NCBI RefSeq assembly: GCF_025630775.1 | Contig: NZ_JAOSZE010000012.1 | Coordinates: 1-64,000, forward strand | Direction: 5' to 3' | DNA: 64,000 bases | Origin: Actinoplanes sp. KI2 | GTDB taxonomy: Bacteria > Actinomycetota > Actinomycetes > Mycobacteriales > Micromonosporaceae | Shown here: one piece after another, positions 15,956 through 24,236 of the stretch | Numbering within the stretch: position 1 is the first letter of the stretch | Layout of the letters: every line of letters begins with the position of its first letter | Made by a program: the position numbers and the translations under genes | The notes under the pieces: generated by a model | What the model was told of the DNA's origin: nothing | The model's input: only the letters and a program-made list of their open reading frames with translations | Databases searched by the model: none

Positions 15956-16546
15956 ATGACGACCATCGGCCGGGACGCCGCTCACCACCTCGAGAAGGTC
16001 GAGGCACCCGGCGCCATGCTCACCAAGACCGCCGCCAAGGCACTCGCGGTCCTGCGCATCTCCCTCGGCTTCGTGTTCCTGTGGGCGTTCCTCGACAAGA
16101 CCTTCGGATTCGGCTACGCCACCCCCTCGGCCAAGGCCTGGATCAACGGCGGCTCCCCCACCAAAGGCTTCCTGTCCAGCGTCGACGTCGGCCCCAGCTG
16201 GCTGCAGAGCTTCTTCCACGACATCGCCGGCGCGACCTGGGCGAACTGGCTGTTCATGCTGGCCCTGCTCGGCATCGGCCTCGCCTTCATCCTCGGCATC
16301 GGCATGCGGATCGCCGCCGGCTCCGCCGTCGCCCTGATGGCCATGATGTGGCTCGCCGAGTTCCCCCTCGACAAGACCGCCGCGGGCGGCAAGCCGAGCG
16401 GCTCGACCAACCCGATCACCGACTACCACTTCATCTACGCGGTCACCGGCGTCGTCCTGGCCCTCACCTACGCCGGACACACCTGGGGCCTGGGCAAGTG
16501 GTGGGCCTCCCTGCCCCTCGTCCAGAAGAACCGCTGGCTCATCTGA
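15956..16546 (+). CDS. DoxX/DoxD-like membrane protein
   Basis: This 196-residue protein has four hydrophobic helices (VLRISLGFVFLWAFLDKTFG, ANWLFMLALLGIGLAFILGI, GSAVALMAMMWLAEFPL, FIYAVTGVVLALTYAGHTWG). LRISLGFVFLWAFLDK and the overall layout match the DoxX/TQO small subunit family, implicated in thiosulfate:quinone or related redox chemistry. Its closest named relatives cannot be settled by eye. It starts at ATG 15956 after GAGGAGG. It is divergent from gap with two DosR-like boxes between, and is followed by a strong terminator, so it is a single-gene unit. Confidence 0.75.
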   Translation: MTTIGRDAAHHLEKVEAPGAMLTKTAAKALAVLRISLGFVFLWAFLDKTFGFGYATPSAKAWINGGSPTKGFLSSVDVGPSWLQSFFHDIAGATWANWLFMLALLGIGLAFILGIGMRIAAGSAVALMAMMWLAEFPLDKTAAGGKPSGSTNPITDYHFIYAVTGVVLALTYAGHTWGLGKWWASLPLVQKNRWLI

Positions 16547-16553
16547 CCCCATC

Positions 16554-16589
16554 GGCGAACCGCCCGGCCCCGCGGCCGGGCGGTTCGCC
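16554..16589 (+). terminator. Strong intrinsic-type hairpin after DoxX-like gene
   Basis: A 16-base perfect stem (GGCGAACCGCCCGGCC and its complement) surrounds a CCGC loop. It begins eight bases after the stop codon. Confidence 0.85.
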
Positions 16590-16645
16590 GTGCCGGGCGG
16601 GCAGGATGGGGAGGCGACGTTGTCGTCCGACGAGCGGAGGCTCCC

Positions 16646-19015
16646 GTGATCCGGCATTCGGCCTACCCCGTGGAACCCTGGCAGGTGCGCGAGACGCACC
16701 TGGACACCGAACTCCTGGCGCGGTCCGAGTCGATCTTCGCGCTGTCCAACGGGCACATCGGACTACGCGGCAACCTCGACGAGGGCGACCCGCACGGCCT
16801 GCCGGGCACCTACCTCAACTCGTTCTTCGAGCTGAGACCATTGCCGTACGCCGAGGGCGGCTACGGCTACCCGGAGTCGGGCCAGACGATCGTCAACATC
16901 ACCGACGGCAAGATCATCCGGCTGCTGGTGGACGACGAGCCGTTCGACGTACGCGACGGCCGGCTGCTCCGCCACGAGCGGGTGCTCGATCTGCGCGACG
17001 GCGTGCTGCGCCGCGAGGTGGAGTGGGAATCCCCGGCCGGGTCGGCGGTGCGGGTGCGCACGACCCGCCTGGTGTCGTTCACCCAGCGATCGATCGCCGC
17101 GATCGAGTACGAGGTCACGCCGGTGGACACGCCGCTGCGGGTGATCGTGCAGTCCGAGCTGGTGGCGAACGAGCCGCTGCCCGGCCCGCTCAAGGATCCG
17201 CGGGTGTCGGCGGTGCTCGGGGCGCCGCTGGTGGCCGACGACCACCACGCGAGCGGCGCCGGCGCGTTCCTCACCCATGTCACGAGGGAGAGCGGACTGC
17301 GCCTGGCCGCGGTGATGGATCACGTGATCGAGGGCCCACCCGGGCTGCGCCGGGACAGCGAGGCGGAGCCCGACGTCGCCCGCGTCACGGTGGCCTGCCG
17401 GCTGGCCCCCGGGCAGCGGCTGCGCCTGGTCAAGCTGGTCGGGTACGGCTGGTCGAGCGGGCGCTCGGCGGCGGCGATCCGCGACCAGGTCGCCGGGGCC
17501 ATCGCGGGCGCCCGGTTCGAGGGCTGGGACGGCCTGCTCGCGGCGCAGCGGGCGTACCTGGACCGGTTCTGGGACGGCGCCGACGTCGAGCTGGACGGCG
17601 ACGCCGAGGTGCAGCAGGCGGTCCGCTTCGCCCTGTTCCACCTGCTGCAGGCCGGGGCGCGGGCCGAGAAGGGACCGATCGCGGCCAAGGGCCTGACCGG
17701 GCCGGGCTACGACGGGCACGTCTTCTGGGACACCGAGCGGTACGTCCTGCCGGTGCTGACTTACATCGACCCGCGGGCGGCGGCCGACGCCCTGCGCTGG
17801 CGGCACGCGACGCTCGACCTGGCCCGGGAGCGGGCCGCCACGCTCGGCTGGGCCGGCGCGGCGTTCCCGTGGCGGACCATCCGCGGTCAGGAGTGCTCCG
17901 GGTACTGGCCGGCCGGCACCGCCGCGGTGCACCTCGCGGCGGACGTCGCCGACGGCGTGGTCCGCTACGTGAACGCGACCGGCGACGACACGTTCGACCG
18001 GGACGTCGGGGTGGAGCTGCTGACCGAGACCGCACGGCTGTGGGCCTCGTTCGGCCACCGCGACCGGCACGGCGACTTCCACCTCGACGGCGTCACCGGC
18101 CCCGACGAGTACACCGCGGTCGCCGACGACAACGTCTACACCAACCTGATGGCCCGGCGGAACCTGACCGCGGCCGCCGACGCCGCGGCCCGCCATCCCG
18201 AGCGGTTCCGGTCCCTCGGCGGCAGCGACCCGGAGGTCGCCGGGTGGCGGGCCGCGGCGGCGGCCATGCACATCCCGTACGACGAGGAGCTCGGCGTCCA
18301 CCCGCAGGTGCGCGGCTTCACCCTGCGCAAGGAGTGGGACTTCGACGCCACCCGCCCGGACGAGTACCCGCTCCTGCTGCACTTCCCGTACCTGGACCTG
18401 TACCGCACGCAGGTGGTCAAGCAGGCCGATCTGGTGCTGGCGATGCACTGGTGCGGCAACGACTTCACCGGCGCCGACAAGGCCCGCAACTTCGCCTACT
18501 ACGAGCGCCGCACGGTACGCGACTCCTCGCTGTCCGCCTGCACCCAGGCGATCCTCGCCGCCGAGGTCGGGCACCTGGAGCTGGCCCACGACTACATCGG
18601 CGAGGCGGTGCTGATGGACCTGTACGACCTGCACCGCAACACCCGCGACGGGATGCACATCGCCTCGCTGGCCGGCGGCTGGCTGAGCCTGGTCGCCGGG
18701 CTGGGCGGCATGCGCGACCACGACGGCGTGCTGTCCTTCGCGCCGCGGCTGCCGAGCCGGATCGACCGGCTCGCGTTCGCCCTGCTCTGGCGAGGGCTGC
18801 GGCTGCAGGTGACGGTGCGGCCCGGCGAGGCCGTCTACTCGCTGCGGGACGGGCCGGTCGACGCCAAGCTGGAGCTGGTGCACCACGGCGAGCCGCTGGT
18901 ACTCACCAGCGCGGCGCCGGTGACCCGGCCGATCCCCGCGATCGTCCCGCTGACCGGCGAACCGGAGCAGCCCCCGGGCCGCCGTCCCGTGCACCGGCAG
19001 GACCTCATCCGATGA
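16646..19015 (+). CDS. Glycoside hydrolase family 65 disaccharide phosphorylase
   Basis: This 789-residue protein has the GH65 plan: an N-terminal beta-sandwich (SNGHIGLRGNLDEGDPHGLPGTYLN), an (alpha/alpha)6 barrel with GHVFWDTERYVLPVLTYIDP and VTGPDEYTAVADDNVYTN, and a small C-terminal sheet domain. Glu488 in GPDEY is the predicted general acid. Family members phosphorolyse maltose, trehalose or kojibiose to beta-glucose-1-P, saving one ATP. Substrate cannot be assigned by eye. The start is GTG 16646 after GGAGG. It stands alone between a terminator and a convergent lipoprotein gene, and no DosR-like box was seen. Confidence 0.9.
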   Translation: MIRHSAYPVEPWQVRETHLDTELLARSESIFALSNGHIGLRGNLDEGDPHGLPGTYLNSFFELRPLPYAEGGYGYPESGQTIVNITDGKIIRLLVDDEPFDVRDGRLLRHERVLDLRDGVLRREVEWESPAGSAVRVRTTRLVSFTQRSIAAIEYEVTPVDTPLRVIVQSELVANEPLPGPLKDPRVSAVLGAPLVADDHHASGAGAFLTHVTRESGLRLAAVMDHVIEGPPGLRRDSEAEPDVARVTVACRLAPGQRLRLVKLVGYGWSSGRSAAAIRDQVAGAIAGARFEGWDGLLAAQRAYLDRFWDGADVELDGDAEVQQAVRFALFHLLQAGARAEKGPIAAKGLTGPGYDGHVFWDTERYVLPVLTYIDPRAAADALRWRHATLDLARERAATLGWAGAAFPWRTIRGQECSGYWPAGTAAVHLAADVADGVVRYVNATGDDTFDRDVGVELLTETARLWASFGHRDRHGDFHLDGVTGPDEYTAVADDNVYTNLMARRNLTAAADAAARHPERFRSLGGSDPEVAGWRAAAAAMHIPYDEELGVHPQVRGFTLRKEWDFDATRPDEYPLLLHFPYLDLYRTQVVKQADLVLAMHWCGNDFTGADKARNFAYYERRTVRDSSLSACTQAILAAEVGHLELAHDYIGEAVLMDLYDLHRNTRDGMHIASLAGGWLSLVAGLGGMRDHDGVLSFAPRLPSRIDRLAFALLWRGLRLQVTVRPGEAVYSLRDGPVDAKLELVHHGEPLVLTSAAPVTRPIPAIVPLTGEPEQPPGRRPVHRQDLIR

Positions 19016-19045
19016 GCGGCCGGCCGTCGCCTCGACCCCGCGAAA

Positions 19046-19642
19046 TCAGCCGAGCTTGACCTTCGGGGCGGCCTTGGCCCGGGCGACCAACTCGGTGAAC
19101 CAGCTCGCCGCCGCCACGGGAACCATGTCGGCGGTTGCCCAGAATGTCCTGACTCGGCGGGTCACCGCGTCGTCCGGGATGGTGGGCTGGACACCCACCT
19201 GGCTCACGTACACCGTCAGGTTGCGAAGTTTCGGGTCGTTCGCGGCGGCCTTGACGGGCCCCGCCCACACACAGACGCCCGAGCCGGGGTCAGCCTTCAT
19301 GCTCGCGCAGGTGCCGGTCGGCTGCGCCGCGAACTCGGCCATGACCTGGACACGCTCCGCGCCGAGCTGGTAACCGTCGACGATCCGGGACTCGGCCGTG
19401 TTGGTGGTCAGCCGGTGCAGGCCGTCGGGGCGCGTCCTCGGCACGTACGAGAAACCCGATCCGCCGGTCTCGCGCTTCGCGTCGATGGCGAGCACGTCGT
19501 CGAGCAGGTCGTGATCCTGCACCGAGGGATCAACCACCACGCTGCCGTCGTCCGGCCGGCTGCCCGTCCCGCAGCCGCCGGCACCGGCGACCACGGCGAT
19601 GGCCGCGACCACCGCCGCGAGTGTCTTCCGGATATTCGCCAC
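19046..19642 (-). CDS. Putative secreted lipoprotein of unknown function
   Basis: The product is 198 residues. The N-terminus has KTLAAVVAAIAVVAGAGGC, a lipoprotein signal with the acceptor Cys at 24. The mature part begins with a Gly/Asp-rich spacer. It contains two Cys (TGTCASMKADPGSGVCVW) that could form a disulfide, and has no recognised domain. It converges on the GH65 gene with a 30-base gap. No regulatory element was recognised. Confidence 0.7.
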   Translation of the reverse strand: MANIRKTLAAVVAAIAVVAGAGGCGTGSRPDDGSVVVDPSVQDHDLLDDVLAIDAKRETGGSGFSYVPRTRPDGLHRLTTNTAESRIVDGYQLGAERVQVMAEFAAQPTGTCASMKADPGSGVCVWAGPVKAAANDPKLRNLTVYVSQVGVQPTIPDDAVTRRVRTFWATADMVPVAAASWFTELVARAKAAPKVKLG

Positions 19643-19762
19643 AACCCGTCCCCGTGGATAAAAGATTGGTCGAACCTTAGAGCACCGCGTGCGTCACGCA
19701 ATGCCATACGCCCGGTGGATCTGCCATGTGCGGGGGTGGGGTGAGCCGTTCACCCGTAATGC

Positions 19763-19776
19763 GGGACCTATGGCCC
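19763..19776 (+). promoter_or_regulatory. DosR-like box upstream of Usp-like gene
   Basis: GGGACCTATGGCCC has both half sites intact. GATGCT at 19800-19805 lies exactly 30.5 bases from its centre. The predicted leader is about 135 bases long. Confidence 0.65.
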
Positions 19777-19948
19777 TGACGGTGCCGCGCCGCCGGGGCG
19801 ATGCTGGCCTCGAGCTCACCGGACGCACGGCGACGCGGCGACCGGTCATCAGAAGAGACGGCCGCGGAGCCGCCAGACCCATCGTCGTCAAGACGGTCGC
19901 CGGCGCCGCGTCCGGGTGCCCGGTGGGCTCCGAGCAGAGGAGGCCGGC

Positions 19949-20347
19949 ATGTCCGCGCAGATCGACCCGTCCTTCGTCCTGGCGGCGCTCGACGACGACC
20001 CCGGCTGCGTCGGCGTTCTCGCGTACGCCTGGGAGCAGGCGCAGCAGCGCGGTCTGCCGCTGCGCGTCGTGCACGTGTGGACCCGGCACGAGGCGATCAC
20101 CGACAGCGACCGGCTGCTGACCGCCGTCCTCTACGACAACCTGCCGCCGGACGAGGCGGAGGCGGTGGAGCGGCAGATCCTGCACGACGACGACCCCGCA
20201 CGCGCACTCGCCGCGCTCAGCCGCGACGCCGCCCTGGTGGTCGCCGCCGCCGGCACCCTCGGCGAAACCGTGAAGCGGCTGGCCGAGCTGGCCGACTGCC
20301 CGGTCGCGGTCGTCCCCGCCGGCACGCCCGTCCCGGCCGCGTGGTGA
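19949..20347 (+). CDS. Short degenerate universal-stress-like protein
   Basis: This 132-residue protein has a single Usp-like alpha/beta fold. It begins PSFVLAALDDDPGCVGVLAYA and ends LAELADCPVAVVPAG, the last strand of a Usp domain. The nucleotide loop GxxGx9GS is missing: the corresponding segment is AAGTLGETVKRL. It is thus half the size of its neighbours and probably does not bind ATP. It starts at ATG 19949 after GAGGAGG. A DosR-like box at 19763-19776 makes it a regulon member despite the degeneracy. Confidence 0.75.
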   Translation: MSAQIDPSFVLAALDDDPGCVGVLAYAWEQAQQRGLPLRVVHVWTRHEAITDSDRLLTAVLYDNLPPDEAEAVERQILHDDDPARALAALSRDAALVVAAAGTLGETVKRLAELADCPVAVVPAGTPVPAAW

Positions 20348-20398
20348 TGGCAGACGTGCCGCGTGGTCGTGGGCGGCCACCGCGCCCCGCCCGTTTCC

Positions 20399-20412
20399 GA
20401 TCCTTTCGGCCC
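20399..20412 (+). promoter_or_regulatory. DosR-like box upstream of DUF1918 gene
   Basis: GATCCTTTCGGCCC matches at 11 of 14 positions, with a strong right half. GATGCT at 20437-20442 is 31.5 bases from its centre, the same hexamer as at the preceding promoter. Confidence 0.5.
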
Positions 20413-20494
20413 TTTCCTGCCGGGGTCGGATGAGACGATGCTTTCCAGGACAGGTATCGGAGGCCGGACATCCGGCCGGGACTCGGGAGGCTCG

Positions 20495-20692
20495 ATGATC
20501 GCGCAGGTTGGTGACCGCATCATCGTCAAGGGAACGCACGTGGGCGACGCCAGCCGGGTCGGCGTGGTCACGGCACTGCGCCACCCCGACGGCACACCGC
20601 CGTACGAGGTGCGCTGGCTGGACGACGGCCACATCGGTCTGATCTTCCCCGGCCCGGAGACGCACGTCGAGCACCCGGCCGACCCGGACTGA
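20495..20692 (+). CDS. DUF1918 small beta-barrel protein
   Basis: The product is 65 residues. VGDRIIVKGTHVGDASRVG and PPYEVRWLDDGHIGLIFPGP are the defining DUF1918 segments of an SH3-like barrel found mainly in actinobacteria. Function is unknown. It starts at ATG 20495 after a GGAGG site. It has its own DosR-like box and is flanked by Usp genes, which fits a stress-related role. Confidence 0.9.
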   Translation: MIAQVGDRIIVKGTHVGDASRVGVVTALRHPDGTPPYEVRWLDDGHIGLIFPGPETHVEHPADPD

Positions 20693-20704
20693 GCGACGAG
20701 TTTC

Positions 20705-20718
20705 GGGCCCTTCGACCC
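20705..20718 (+). promoter_or_regulatory. DosR-like box upstream of third tandem Usp gene
   Basis: GGGCCCTTCGACCC matches at 11 of 14 positions. CACAGT at 20743-20748 lies 31.5 bases from its centre as the -10 candidate. Confidence 0.5.
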
Positions 20719-20785
20719 TGACCCTGGACCGGCCGGCACGACCACAGTGGAGAGGACAGCCCGGCAGGAAGAGGGAGAGTCGGCC

Positions 20786-21652
20786 ATGAGTCCCCGAGCC
20801 ATCGTCGTCGGCGTCGCCGGCTCCGGCAACCTCATCATCAACTGGGCGGCCCGCGAGGCCCGGCTCCAACGGCGGCCGCTTCGGATAGCGCACGTCCTCG
20901 AGTGGGATGCCGACGAGGCCCGGGAGGCCAGCGGCAGCACCTACGTCGAACGGGTGTGGTCCGCCTCGGCAGCGATCACGGACGCCGCCGTGCGGCAGGC
21001 CCGCGACGCCGAGCCCGAGGTCGACGTCACGGCGGACACCCTGGTCGGGCAGCCCGCCGCGCGCCTGCTCGAGCTCGCCCGCGAGGCCGAGCTCATGGTC
21101 GTCGGGTACCGCGGACGCGGCGGGTTCGCCGGCCTCCGGCTGGGCTCGGTCAGCCAGCAGGTCGCCACGCAGGCACCCGGCCCGGTGGTCGTGGTGCGCG
21201 GCACGCCCCGGCCGGACGGCCCGGTGGTCGCCGGCGTCGACCGCTCGCCCGCGGCCGACCAGGTGCTCGACGCCGCGTTCACGGCCGCGGCCGCCCGCGG
21301 GGCGGGACTGGTCGTGGTCCGCTCGTACGCCCCGGCGATGCAGGTCTGGGTGGCGAGCATCCGGCCCGCCGAGGTGGCGACACCGGAACAGGACGCCGCC
21401 GCGCGGACCCTCGTCGAGGAGCAGCTCGCGCCCTGGCGGGGCAAGTTCCCGGACGTGCCCGTCGAGATCCGGCTGACCCGGGACGCCATCGCCCCGGTCC
21501 TGGTCGGCGCGGCCGCCGAGGCGCAACTGGTGGTCGTCGGCAGCCACGGCCGCGGTCCCATCCGCGGCGCCCTGCTCGGCTCCACCGGCCTGCACCTGCT
21601 GCGGCACGCCGAGTGCCCGGTGCTGGTCGCCCGCGCCCACCGGGAAACCTGA
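20786..21652 (+). CDS. Tandem-domain universal stress protein
   Basis: This 288-residue protein has two UspA domains. AIVVGVAGSGNLIINWAARE opens the first, whose ATP loop is GYRGRGGFAGLRLGSVS. VVAGVDRSPAADQVLDAAF opens the second, whose loop is GSHGRGPIRGALLGSTG. It is clearly diverged from the pair at 6.8-8.6 kb, so it is not part of that duplication. It starts at ATG 20786. It has its own DosR-like box. The last codons (ARAHRET, stop) are the seed of a tandem repeat downstream. Confidence 0.95.
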   Translation: MSPRAIVVGVAGSGNLIINWAAREARLQRRPLRIAHVLEWDADEAREASGSTYVERVWSASAAITDAAVRQARDAEPEVDVTADTLVGQPAARLLELAREAELMVVGYRGRGGFAGLRLGSVSQQVATQAPGPVVVVRGTPRPDGPVVAGVDRSPAADQVLDAAFTAAAARGAGLVVVRSYAPAMQVWVASIRPAEVATPEQDAAARTLVEEQLAPWRGKFPDVPVEIRLTRDAIAPVLVGAAAEAQLVVVGSHGRGPIRGALLGSTGLHLLRHAECPVLVARAHRET

Positions 21653-21760
21653 CCGCCGCCCACCGCGAAACCTGACCGCCGCCCACCGGGAAACCTGACC
21701 CGCGCCCACCGGGAACCCTGACCGCCGCCCACCGGGTAACCTGACCGCCGCGCGCCGGGG
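21634..21760. repeat. 23-base tandem repeat seeded by Usp gene 3' end
   Basis: About 5.5 copies of a 23-base unit (core cgcccaccgggaaacctgac) start at 21634, 21657, 21680, 21703, 21726 and 21749. The first contains the Usp stop codon. The period is not a multiple of three and the copies are non-coding. Confidence 0.85.
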
Positions 21761-21838
21761 CGGCATTGACAGCGACCACACAGCCGATCCATAGCGATCC
21801 GACGCCGGTTGCACAGCCGGGCGACCGATGGTGATGGC

Positions 21839-23245
21839 ATGACCGTCACGGCCCCCCGTTACTCCCCCGCACCCGACGCCCATCGCCCGCGACGGACCCT
21901 GCGGGCGACCCCGCGCTGGTACGCCGATCTGGGTGGCGTTGTGGCCGGTCTGACGATGCTGATCGTCACCGCGCTCTGGGTGCACAACGGCGGCATCCGG
22001 CAGCTCACCGGCGACGCTTTCTCGGCGGCCGGGCGGCTGACCGGCCTGTGGGCGTCCGACCTGCTGTTGCTGCAGGTGCTGCTGATGGCCCGGATCCCGC
22101 TGGTCGAGCGCGCGTTCGGGCAGGACCGGCTGGCCCGCTGGCACCGCTGGACCGGGTTCACCTCGTTCTGGCTGATGATCGCGCACATCGTGCTGATCAC
22201 CATCGGCTACACCGGCGCGGACTCGCCGAGCTTCCTCGGCGAGCTGTGGGACCTGATCTGGAGCTACCCCGGGATGCTGCTGGCCACCGCCGGCACGCTC
22301 GCGCTGGTCATGGTGGTGGTGACCTCGATCCGGGCGGCCCGGCGCAGGCTGCGTTACGAGTCCTGGCACCTGCTGCACCTCTACGCGTACGCCGGGGTCG
22401 GGCTGGCCCTGCCGCACCAGCTGTGGACCGGCACCGACTTTGTCGGCTCGGCCGTCTCGACCGCGTACTGGTGGACGCTGTATGCGGTGTCGGCGGGCGC
22501 GGTCCTCGCGTTCCGGATCGGTCTGCCGGTGTGGCGCAACCTGCGCCACCGCCTGGTGGTCGAGCGGGTGGTCCCGGAGGGACCGGGGCTCACCTCCGTC
22601 TACCTGACCGGGCGTCGCCTCGACCGGCTGCCGGTGCGCGCCGGGCAGTTCTTCCAGTGGCGGTTCCTCGACGGGCCGGGCTGGTCCCGCTCGCACCCCT
22701 ACTCGCTGTCGGCGACGCCGCACGGGCCGGGCCTGCGGATCACCGTGAAGGACCTGGGCGACGGCAGTTCCCGGGTCGCCGCCCTGCGGCCCGGCACGAG
22801 GGCACTGATCGAGGGCCCGTACGGCAAGCTCACCGGCGAGACGTACGCCGGCGGGCCGGTGACCATGCTGGCCTGCGGCATCGGCGTCACCCCGCTGATC
22901 GCGCTGCTCGGCGAGCTGCCCTACGCGCCCGGCGAGGCCACCCTGATCTACCGGGCCCGCGACGAGCGGGAGATCGCCTTCCGGGCGGAGCTCGAGTGGT
23001 TCGCCGCCCGCCGCGGCGTCCGGGTCATCCACCTGCTCGGCCCGCGCGCGGCCCGGCCGTCCTGGCTGCCCGCCCGGTACGCCGACCACACCGACGCCGG
23101 GGCGCTGCGACAGCTGGTCCCCGGCATCGCCGGCTCGCAGATCTACGTCTGCGGCCCCGAGGCCTGGGCCGAGGCGGCCCGGAACGCCGCCCGGGAGGCC
23201 GGCGCCCGCCCCGAAGACATCCACACCGAACTGTTCGCCTGGTAA
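21839..23245 (+). CDS. Ferric-reductase-like transmembrane flavocytochrome
   Basis: This 468-residue protein has six membrane helices (about 25-235) with paired heme-ligand-type histidines (WHRWTGFTSFWLMIAHIV and SWHLLHLYAYAGVGLALPH). A ferredoxin-reductase-like FAD domain follows (RAGQFFQWRFL, RSHPYSLSA), then an NAD(P) domain (MLACGIGVTPLIALL, IYVCGPEAW). It moves electrons from NAD(P)H via FAD and heme to an acceptor across the membrane. The next gene encodes an FMN-binding protein 34 bases away, probably its partner. ATG 21839 is preferred, though the ribosome site is weak; ATG 21809 is possible. Confidence 0.88.
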   Translation: MTVTAPRYSPAPDAHRPRRTLRATPRWYADLGGVVAGLTMLIVTALWVHNGGIRQLTGDAFSAAGRLTGLWASDLLLLQVLLMARIPLVERAFGQDRLARWHRWTGFTSFWLMIAHIVLITIGYTGADSPSFLGELWDLIWSYPGMLLATAGTLALVMVVVTSIRAARRRLRYESWHLLHLYAYAGVGLALPHQLWTGTDFVGSAVSTAYWWTLYAVSAGAVLAFRIGLPVWRNLRHRLVVERVVPEGPGLTSVYLTGRRLDRLPVRAGQFFQWRFLDGPGWSRSHPYSLSATPHGPGLRITVKDLGDGSSRVAALRPGTRALIEGPYGKLTGETYAGGPVTMLACGIGVTPLIALLGELPYAPGEATLIYRARDEREIAFRAELEWFAARRGVRVIHLLGPRAARPSWLPARYADHTDAGALRQLVPGIAGSQIYVCGPEAWAEAARNAAREAGARPEDIHTELFAW

Positions 23246-23279
23246 GACCGTTCGCCTGCAAAGAATGGGGACAACCGAG

Positions 23280-23822
23280 ATGCGCCGGATCACCCTGTGG
23301 CTGTTCTCCACGATCGCCGCCCTCGTCCTGCTGTTCAGCTACCGCACGAGCACGAGCGGCACGGTCGGCACGGCGGTCGCCGCCACCGCGCCCGCGACCC
23401 AGCCGACCAGCACCGGGGCCACCCCGACGCCCTCGGCCGGCTCCACGCCGTCAGCCGGATCCACGCCGTCAGCCGGCTCCACGCCGTCGGCCGGCTCCAC
23501 GCCGTCAGACACGGGGTCGTCCTCGTCCACGGCCACGACGGGCACCAAGACCTACACCGGCTCGACCGTCTCGACCCGCTGGGGCGACGTCCAGGTCACC
23601 ATCACCGTCACCGCCGGCAAGATCACCGATGTGCAGGTGCCGGTCTACCCGAGCGGCAACGGCCGGGACCAGGAGATCAACGCGTACGCCCTGCCCATCC
23701 TCACCCAGGAGACCCTGCAGGCGCAGAGCGCGACCATCGACACCGTCTCCGGTGCGACCGTGACCAGCGACGGCTACCTGCAGTCGCTGCAGGCCGCCCT
23801 GGACGCCGCCCACCTGGCCTGA
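23280..23822 (+). CDS. Membrane-anchored FMN-binding domain protein
   Basis: This 180-residue protein has an N-terminal anchor helix (ITLWLFSTIAALVLLFSY), a Thr/Ser/Pro-rich spacer with a repeated AGSTPS unit, and an FMN_bind domain (about 90-180). The domain ends DTVSGATVTSDGYLQSL. The SGAT motif with Thr160 is the site where ApbE covalently attaches FMN in this family. It would act as an extracytoplasmic electron carrier for the upstream flavocytochrome. ATG 23280 has a GGGGAC site at good distance; ATG 23265 is the alternative. No apbE gene is in the window. Confidence 0.85.
   Translation: MRRITLWLFSTIAALVLLFSYRTSTSGTVGTAVAATAPATQPTSTGATPTPSAGSTPSAGSTPSAGSTPSAGSTPSDTGSSSSTATTGTKTYTGSTVSTRWGDVQVTITVTAGKITDVQVPVYPSGNGRDQEINAYALPILTQETLQAQSATIDTVSGATVTSDGYLQSLQAALDAAHLA
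23437..23510. repeat. 18-base in-frame minisatellite in FMN-binding gene
   Basis: About four units each encode AGSTPS in the periplasmic linker. The units differ by single bases (ggctcc or ggatcc; tcagcc or tcggcc). Confidence 0.8.
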
Positions 23823-24236
23823 TCAGCAGAGCACCTGCAGGAGCAGGAGCCGCGAGCCGTCGGCGCGGGTCCACAGCTGCGGGACGTAGCCGATCCCGCC
23901 GCCGGGCGGAATCCCGGCGCCGAACTCCTGCAGCCGCGGCCGGAAACGCCGCCAGGCCGTCTTGCGCTCGTCCGTCGTGAACCATTCGAGGCGGCGGTCG
24001 CCCGGCCGGCACAGGCCGAGGCGGACCGTGTCGTCGGCGATCAGCCGATCCGCATCCGCCGGTGTGATCTCGGCCGGCTGGGACCATCGCCGGCCGCTGT
24101 CGTCCCACAGCTGGTGGGCAGTGACCCGGTTCCGGGCCCGCCCGTCCTGCGGATCGGCCGCCGGTCGGGCACGCTCGGCCGCCACGATGTCAGCGAAGGA
24201 CGGCTTGCTCGCGCCTCTGCGGCTATCCACGAGCAA
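23823..24236 (-). CDS. Hypothetical protein, second gene of two-gene unit
   Basis: The product is 137 residues, rich in Arg, Asp and Trp (LWDDSGRRWSQPAEITPAD, DERKTAWRRFRPRLQEF). It has no signal peptide, membrane segment or recognised domain. The start is TTG 24236 (overlap of 14 bases with the upstream gene) or GTG 24230. Overlap and common direction imply co-translation with the gene at 24223-24609. It converges directly on the FMN-binding gene with no space for a separate terminator. Confidence 0.6.
   Translation of the reverse strand: MLVDSRRGASKPSFADIVAAERARPAADPQDGRARNRVTAHQLWDDSGRRWSQPAEITPADADRLIADDTVRLGLCRPGDRRLEWFTTDERKTAWRRFRPRLQEFGAGIPPGGGIGYVPQLWTRADGSRLLLLQVLC

Noticed and set aside
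21634..21760. Short regularly spaced repeats as a CRISPR array
   Set aside because: Units are 23 bases directly head-to-tail without unique spacers, and no cas genes are present.
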